From: an uncultured Clostridiaceae bacterium | Lineage (GTDB): Bacteria > Bacillota > Clostridia > TANB77 > CAG-508 | DNA: 11,145 nucleotides | Direction: 5' to 3' | Assembly (NCBI GenBank): GCA_905198755.1 | Contig: CAJKDR010000027.1 | Location: 1-11,145 of the forward strand | Shown here: positions 7,010 through 11,145 of the stretch, piece after piece | How positions within the stretch are numbered: position 1 is the stretch's first letter | Layout: each line of letters starts with the position of its first letter | The notes under the pieces: model-generated | What the model was told of the DNA's origin: nothing | Seen by the model: the letters and a program-made list of their open reading frames with translations, nothing else | The model's database searches: none | Program-made: the position numbers and the translations under genes

Positions 7010-7095
7010 GTTAACAAAAATTACCTTATTCTTAGCTTAAAGAGTTAACACCAACTTAAGCTCAGTTTAAGGCATATAAAAATTATAGGAGGTGT
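7010..7095 (+). promoter_or_regulatory. Structured rpsO leader, candidate S15 autoregulatory site
   Basis: AGCTTAA (7034-7040) pairs exactly with TTAAGCT (7056-7062). A competing stem pairs CTTAAG (7055-7060) with TTTAAG (7066-7071, one G-U), so the two share the same middle segment and exclude each other. The loop of the first stem contains ACACC (7048-7052), complementary to GGTGT (7091-7095), which overlaps the Shine-Dalgarno AGGAGGTG (7087-7094); this could form a pseudoknot over the start region. S15 is known to repress its own translation through leader RNA structures in several bacteria. The fold here is read by eye, not computed. Confidence 0.4.
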
Positions 7096-7099
7096 CGAT

Positions 7100-7363
7100 A
7101 TGACTAAAGAAAGAAAACAAGAAATAATTTCTACTTACAGAAGAGATGAAAAAGATACAGGTTCTTCAGAAGTTCAAATTGCTTTATTAACAGAAAGAAT
7201 TAAAGAACTTACAGAACATCTTAAAATTCATACTCATGACAATCATTCAAGAAGAGGTCTTTTAAAAATGGTTGGTAAAAGAAGAAATTTATTAAACTAC
7301 TTAGCTAAGACAGATGTTCAAAGATACAGAGATATCGTTGAAAAATTAGGATTAAGAAAATAA
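7100..7363 (+). CDS. rpsO: 30S ribosomal protein S15
   Basis: S15 is a primary binder of the central domain of 16S rRNA (helices 20-22) and helps nucleate assembly of the 30S platform. The 87-residue product is of normal length (about 89). It carries the family's most conserved stretches: TGSSEVQIALLTERI near 20-34, HDNHSRRGLLKMVGKRRNLL (about 45-64, including the rRNA-contacting HDxHSRRGL) and the ending YRDIVEKLGLRK. AGGAGGTG (7087-7094) lies five bases before ATG and is the longest match to the anti-Shine-Dalgarno in the window, fitting a highly expressed gene. It is followed by pnp, the arrangement kept in many bacteria. Its own promoter and a possible autoregulatory leader precede it. 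Confidence 0.98.
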   Translation: MTKERKQEIISTYRRDEKDTGSSEVQIALLTERIKELTEHLKIHTHDNHSRRGLLKMVGKRRNLLNYLAKTDVQRYRDIVEKLGLRK

Positions 7364-7370
7364 TAATGTC

Positions 7371-7405
7371 ATATAGGGCGTTTGATTTATTCAATCGTCC
7401 TATAT
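7371..7405 (+). terminator. Hairpin after rpsO, possible weak terminator or attenuator
   Basis: ATATAGGGCG (7371-7380) pairs with CGTCCTATAT (7396-7405) through ten pairs including one G-U. An inner TTGA/TCAA pairing (7382-7385 with 7391-7394) extends it. It lies eight bases after the rpsO stop. The following sequence (TGTGTTATT) is U-rich but not a clean U-tract, so termination may be partial, allowing some read-through to pnp. Confidence 0.5.
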
Positions 7406-7416
7406 TGTGTTATTAA

Positions 7417-7510
7417 GATTTGTTATATTTCAGATTATCTGAGGTAGCTTGTATAATGTGCTTTTAAACAAAAAACATATTATAAAGGTTACCTTGAAAT
7501 ATAATAAATC
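7417..7510 (+). promoter_or_regulatory. Long pnp leader hairpin, candidate RNase III/PNPase autoregulatory element
   Basis: The outer arms 7417-7431 and 7496-7510 pair over 15 positions with one G-U. The inner arms 7443-7460 and 7476-7493 pair over 17 of 18 positions (three wobbles, one G-A mismatch), and 7462-7465 can pair with 7471-7474 at the tip. The left side has an 11-base insert (7432-7442) able to form a tiny AGA/TCT hairpin; the right side has only two unpaired bases. The element ends 20 bases before the pnp Shine-Dalgarno. In E. coli, pnp is autoregulated through an RNase III-cleaved stem in its leader; this could be a functional counterpart. A small mobile palindromic element is an alternative. 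Confidence 0.6.
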
Positions 7511-7543
7511 ATAAAAATATTTATTTAAAAGGAGAGAAAATTT

Positions 7544-9709
7544 ATGTTTAAATCTTATGAAATGGAATTAGCAGGAAGAAAGCTTGTTATTGAAACAGGT
7601 AAAATAGCAGGACTAGCTAATGGAAGTGTAGTTGTAAAATATGGGGATACAGTTGTAATGGTAAATGTTACAGCATCTAAAGAACCTAGAGAAGGAATAG
7701 ACTTTTTCCCACTTTCAGTTGATTATGAAGAAAAATTATATGCAGTAGGAAAAATACCAGGAAGTTTTCAAAAAAGAGAAGGAAAGCCATCAGATAAAGC
7801 CGTTTTAACATCAAGAGCAATAGATAGACCATTAAGACCATTATTTCCAAAGGACTTCAGAAATGATGTTTGCGTTGTTGCAACAGCATTATCTGTAGAA
7901 CAAGATAATTCACCAGAAGTTGCAGCTATGATAGGAGCTTCTGCAGCTCTTTCAATATCAGATATACCTTTTGGAGGACCTACAGCTGCTGTTAACGTTG
8001 GATATGTTAATGGACAAATTGTCATAAATCCTACAGAAGAGCAAAGAAAAATAAGTGATTTAACTCTTACTGTTGCAGGAACAGAAGAAAAAATCGCTAT
8101 GATTGAAGCTGGTGCAAATGAAATACCAGAAGAAACAATGTTAGAAGCAATAAAACAAGCACATGTTGAAATTAAAAAAGTTTGCAAATTTATTTCAGAT
8201 ATACAAGCTGAAATAGGAAAAACAAAATTTGAATATCAATCATTTGCAGTAGATCCAGAAGTATATGCAGAAATAGAAAATGAATTCAAAGATAGAATGT
8301 ATAAAGATGTACAAGCTCAAGATAAAATGGACAGAGATATTGCTATTGATAAGATATCAGAAGATATTATAAACTTCTATACAGAAAAACATGGAGAAGA
8401 AGTTGCAGAAGAAAAAATGAGAGACATAAAAGATAGTATTCATGACTTAGAGAAAAAATGCGTAAGAGAAATGATATTAGAACACCATATTAGACCTGAT
8501 GGCAGAAAAATAGACGAAATCAGACCATTATCTTGTGAAGTTGGGGTACTTCCAAGGGTTCATGGTAGTGCAATATTTACAAGAGGTAGAACTCAAGTAA
8601 TGTCTATTGCAACATTAGGAATGAAGAGCGAAGAACAAATTTTAGATGGTATAGATACAGAAGAATCTAAAAGATATATGCACCAATATAATTTTCCAGC
8701 ATATAGTGTAGGAGAAGCAAGACCATCAAGAGGACCTGGAAGAAGAGAAATAGGACATGGAGCATTAGCTGAAAAAGCTTTAGTACCAGTTATCCCTTCA
8801 GAAGATGAATTCCCTTATTCAATAAGAGTAGTTTCAGAAGTATTAAGCTCAAATGGTTCTACATCTCAAGCAAGTATTTGTGGAAGTACATTAGCATTAA
8901 TGGATGCTGGTGTGCCAATAAAAGCGCCAGTTGCAGGAATTTCAACAGGATTAGTTACAGACAAAGAAAATCCAGACAGATATGTTATGATAACAGATAT
9001 TCAAGGGCTAGAAGATTTCTTTGGAGATATGGATTTTAAAGTTGGTGGAACACATAAAGGTATAACAGCTATACAAGTTGATATAAAAGTAGATGGATTA
9101 ACATATGATATTATTGCAGAAGCTTTTGAAAGAACAAAAAATGCAAGAAAATATATATTAGATGATATTATGGCACCACAAATTTCAGAACCTAGAAAAG
9201 AAATATCTAAATATGCACCAAGCATAGAAAAAATGACTATAAAAGTTGACAAAATTAAAGATGTAATAGGACCTGGTGGAAAAGTAATAAATAAAATAAT
9301 TGATGAAACAGGAGTAAAAATAGATATAGAAGAAGACGGAAGAGTGTTTATATATTCATCAGATTCAGAATCAGCAAAAAAAGCATTAGCAATGGTTGCA
9401 GATATAGTAAAAGAAATAGAAGTAGGTGGAATCTATGATGGAACAGTTAGTAGAATAATGCCATTTGGAGCATTCATAGATCTAGGTGCAGGAAAAGAAG
9501 GTTTACTTCATATTTCAAAAATAGCAAAACAAAGAATAGAAAATGTAGAAGATGTATTAAAAGTAGGAGATACAGTAAAAGTAAAAGTTTATGAAATTGA
9601 TGATCAAGATAGAATAAACTTAATCACAAAAGAGTTAGATGATATAAGAAAAGCAGAAAAAGAAGAAAGAGAAAAAGCAAAATCTGAAAAAGATAATAAA
9701 GATGAATAA
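7544..9709 (+). CDS. pnp: Polyribonucleotide nucleotidyltransferase (polynucleotide phosphorylase)
   Basis: PNPase degrades RNA 3' to 5' using phosphate, releasing nucleoside diphosphates, and can add heteropolymeric tails; it acts as a trimer in the cytoplasm. The 721-residue protein has the full family layout. The first RNase PH domain is at about 1-145, an all-helical linker at about 150-310, and the second, catalytic RNase PH domain at about 315-545. The last includes PSRGPGRREIGHGALAEKAL near 396-415 and GLEDFFGDMDFKVGG, with D491 and D497 at the positions of the E. coli catalytic aspartates. A KH domain follows at about 562-620 (GPGG at 576-579), then an S1 domain at about 627-696 and a short charged Lys/Glu tail. 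GGAG (7531-7534) lies nine bases before ATG. It follows rpsO, and the long leader hairpin suggests post-transcriptional control. All domains are intact. Confidence 0.98.
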   Translation: MFKSYEMELAGRKLVIETGKIAGLANGSVVVKYGDTVVMVNVTASKEPREGIDFFPLSVDYEEKLYAVGKIPGSFQKREGKPSDKAVLTSRAIDRPLRPLFPKDFRNDVCVVATALSVEQDNSPEVAAMIGASAALSISDIPFGGPTAAVNVGYVNGQIVINPTEEQRKISDLTLTVAGTEEKIAMIEAGANEIPEETMLEAIKQAHVEIKKVCKFISDIQAEIGKTKFEYQSFAVDPEVYAEIENEFKDRMYKDVQAQDKMDRDIAIDKISEDIINFYTEKHGEEVAEEKMRDIKDSIHDLEKKCVREMILEHHIRPDGRKIDEIRPLSCEVGVLPRVHGSAIFTRGRTQVMSIATLGMKSEEQILDGIDTEESKRYMHQYNFPAYSVGEARPSRGPGRREIGHGALAEKALVPVIPSEDEFPYSIRVVSEVLSSNGSTSQASICGSTLALMDAGVPIKAPVAGISTGLVTDKENPDRYVMITDIQGLEDFFGDMDFKVGGTHKGITAIQVDIKVDGLTYDIIAEAFERTKNARKYILDDIMAPQISEPRKEISKYAPSIEKMTIKVDKIKDVIGPGGKVINKIIDETGVKIDIEEDGRVFIYSSDSESAKKALAMVADIVKEIEVGGIYDGTVSRIMPFGAFIDLGAGKEGLLHISKIAKQRIENVEDVLKVGDTVKVKVYEIDDQDRINLITKELDDIRKAEKEEREKAKSEKDNKDE

Positions 9710-9715
9710 TGATAA

Positions 9716-9761
9716 AATTTAGAAAAAGGAGATTTATAAAATAATCTCTAATTTCTAAATT
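9716..9761 (+). other. Imperfect hairpin after pnp, function uncertain
   Basis: AATTTAGAAA (9716-9725) pairs exactly with TTTCTAAATT (9752-9761). Inside a small A-A internal loop, GGAGATT (9728-9734) pairs with AATCTCT (9743-9749). No U-tract follows on the plus strand, so it is not a standard terminator; it may protect the 3' end of the pnp mRNA. The left arm contains a perfect AAAAAGGAG ribosome-binding-like sequence with no start codon behind it. Confidence 0.45.
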
Positions 9762-9780
9762 ATGACTTAAAAAATAAAAT

Positions 9781-9809
9781 TTGCATTAATTTAAAGATTA
9801 TAGTATAAT
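9781..9809 (+). promoter_or_regulatory. Sigma-A-type promoter of the glycosyltransferase gene
   Basis: TTGCAT (9781-9786) and a consensus TATAAT (9804-9809) are separated by exactly 17 bases. A start near 9816 would give a leader of about 56 bases. That leader contains a weak inverted repeat, TAGTATT (9826-9832) with AATACTA (9850-9856). Confidence 0.75.
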
Positions 9810-9871
9810 ATAAAAGTACGAATAATAGTATTAAAAGAAAACGTTAATAAATACTAAAAAAAGGAGAAATT

Positions 9872-11119
9872 ATGGAATTTTTATATATATTACAAGAAGC
9901 TTTAGTTTGGATTATAACTATATTTTGGGTATATCAACTTGTTATAAGCATCTGTTCTTTAATAAATTTTAAAGAAAAACCAATATTAGAAGAAAAAACT
10001 AATAAGTTTATGGCAATAATACCAGCGCACAATGAAGAAGCAGTTGTTGAAAACTTGATAATGAGTTTGCAAAAGCAAGATTATCCAAGAGATTCTTATG
10101 ATATTTATGTAATAGCGGATAATTGTACAGATGATACAGCAAAAATTGCAAAAAAAGCAGGAGCAATTGTTTATGAAAGATTTGATTCTATGCATAAAAC
10201 AAAAGGTGCAGCATTAAATTGGTTTTTAGCACAAAAAATAGAAGAAGATGCTCCATATGATGCCTTTTGTATATTTGATGCAGACAATATAGTAGATGTT
10301 AATTTCTTAAAAAATATGAATAAGAAATTATGTCAAGGAGAAACTGTAGTTCAAGGTTATAGAGATATTAAAAACCCTACAGATAGCTGGGTAACAGCAG
10401 GATATGCAATATTCTACTGGACAATGAATAGATTTTATCATTTAGCAAGATATAATATAGGGTTATCACCATTAATAAATGGAACTGGATTTATGGTTAG
10501 ATTTGACCAAGTAAAACCAGAAGGATGGAACACAAAGACATTAACAGAAGATATAGAATTCTCATTAAAACAAATAATTAGAGGTAGAAAATTAGGTTGG
10601 GCTAGAGATGCAATAGTATATGATGAACAACCAGTAGGTTTCAAACAATCTTGGTCACAACGTTCTAGATGGACAGTTGGACATATACAATGTATGGGAG
10701 AATACACAAAAAAATTAGCATTAGCAGTTAAAGAACATAAAACAGTAATGAACTTTGATGGTTTACTATACATTGTAGGAAGTATACCAATGTTCATAAT
10801 AACAATACTATTATTACTTGTAAATGCAGGATTATATTTAGGAAAAGGTCTTACAGGGACAGAATTGTTATGGAATTATGCAAGATATATAGTACCAACA
10901 TTCTTCTTACCAATATTAACAGCAATATTAATAATGAAAATAGAACATAAAGAAGTAAAACCAATGGCAAAAGGATTATTATGCTATCCATTATTCTTAG
11001 GTTCATGGTTAGCAATAAACTTCAAATGTTTATTTAAACGCAACACAAAATGGGAAAAAATAGAGCATGTAAGAAATATAAAAATAAATGATTTAGAAAA
11101 AGTAGAAGAACAAGCTTAA
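9872..11119 (+). CDS. Membrane-bound family 2 glycosyltransferase
   Basis: Transfers a sugar from a nucleotide-sugar donor at the inner face of the membrane; donor and acceptor cannot be told from the sequence. Of 415 residues, about 8-30 form an N-terminal membrane helix. The GT-A domain follows, starting FMAIIPAHNEEAVVENLIMSL (about 46-66) and IADNCTDDT (81-89). FDADN (135-139) holds the metal/donor-binding D-x-D, TEDIEF (225-230) the acceptor-site Glu-Asp with likely catalytic Asp, and QRSRW (263-267) the Q-x-x-R-W motif. These last motifs also occur in processive synthases such as cellulose, hyaluronan and poly-N-acetylglucosamine synthases. Further hydrophobic segments lie at about 299-322, 337-355 and 368-384, so the chain could be extruded. 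GGAG (9863-9866) lies five bases before ATG, and a strong promoter precedes it, so it is a separate transcript from pnp. No polysaccharide partner gene is in the window. Confidence 0.85.
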   Translation: MEFLYILQEALVWIITIFWVYQLVISICSLINFKEKPILEEKTNKFMAIIPAHNEEAVVENLIMSLQKQDYPRDSYDIYVIADNCTDDTAKIAKKAGAIVYERFDSMHKTKGAALNWFLAQKIEEDAPYDAFCIFDADNIVDVNFLKNMNKKLCQGETVVQGYRDIKNPTDSWVTAGYAIFYWTMNRFYHLARYNIGLSPLINGTGFMVRFDQVKPEGWNTKTLTEDIEFSLKQIIRGRKLGWARDAIVYDEQPVGFKQSWSQRSRWTVGHIQCMGEYTKKLALAVKEHKTVMNFDGLLYIVGSIPMFIITILLLLVNAGLYLGKGLTGTELLWNYARYIVPTFFLPILTAILIMKIEHKEVKPMAKGLLCYPLFLGSWLAINFKCLFKRNTKWEKIEHVRNIKINDLEKVEEQA

Positions 11120-11127
11120 TAAAAAAT

Positions 11128-11145
11128 AAATGTAAACACATTTTT
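11128..11145 (+). terminator. Possible terminator after the glycosyltransferase, cut by the window end
   Basis: AAATGT (11128-11133) pairs with ACATTT (11138-11143) around AAAC, and the sequence runs into T's at the window edge. The stem is short and AT-rich, and the length of the U-tract cannot be seen, so it is only a candidate. Confidence 0.4.

Noticed and set aside
7452..7457. TATAAT hexamer as a separate pnp promoter
   Set aside because: It lies inside the inner arm of the long leader hairpin, has no -35 hexamer at a suitable distance, and its complement is required for the stem pairing.
1..11145. CRISPR array, tRNA, insertion sequence or phage elements
   Set aside because: No regularly spaced direct repeats, cloverleaf-like sequences, transposase motifs or terminal inverted repeats around a gene were seen in the window.

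Overview
The window is strongly AT-rich, its coding strands are purine-rich, and all ten genes stop with TAA under the standard code. SpoIIP, class 1B dihydroorotate dehydrogenase genes (pyrK-pyrD), strong GGAG/GGAGG ribosome binding sites and a rpsO-pnp pair point to a low-GC, endospore-forming Firmicute of the Clostridia. Species cannot be named from sequence alone. This looks like chromosomal housekeeping DNA; no insertion sequence, phage gene, tRNA, rRNA or CRISPR array was seen.

Layout. (1) 30-1142: spoIIP, a cell-wall hydrolase of forespore engulfment, converging on (2) 1302-2159 (minus), an unusual orotate phosphoribosyltransferase-like gene. A strong bidirectional hairpin terminator at 1262-1289 separates them. 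(3) 2160-2365 is a divergent control region, followed by a tight four-gene operon at 2366-6335: pyrC, pyrF, pyrK, pyrD. With the divergent pyrE-like gene these supply the last four steps of UMP synthesis, from carbamoyl-aspartate to UMP. carAB and pyrB, the first two steps, are not here, and no PyrR-type attenuator is visible. (4) 6453-6965 is a solo PemK/MazF-like gene with its own promoter, whose -10 lies inside a perfect palindrome. (5) 7100-9709: rpsO (ribosomal protein S15) and pnp (polynucleotide phosphorylase), each preceded by a structured leader. The rpsO leader could form a pseudoknot that reaches the Shine-Dalgarno. The pnp leader is one long, nearly fully paired hairpin of about 94 nt that resembles an RNase III substrate. 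(6) 9872-11119: a membrane-anchored family 2 glycosyltransferase with its own near-consensus promoter.

The genes are mostly conserved core functions and I see no undescribed multi-gene system. The points most worth checking are the RNA structures before rpsO and pnp, the divergent OPRT-like protein with altered PRPP and catalytic-loop motifs, and the orphan MazF-like protein with an N-terminal extension and an operator-like palindrome. No gene-free stretch exceeds about 210 bases.
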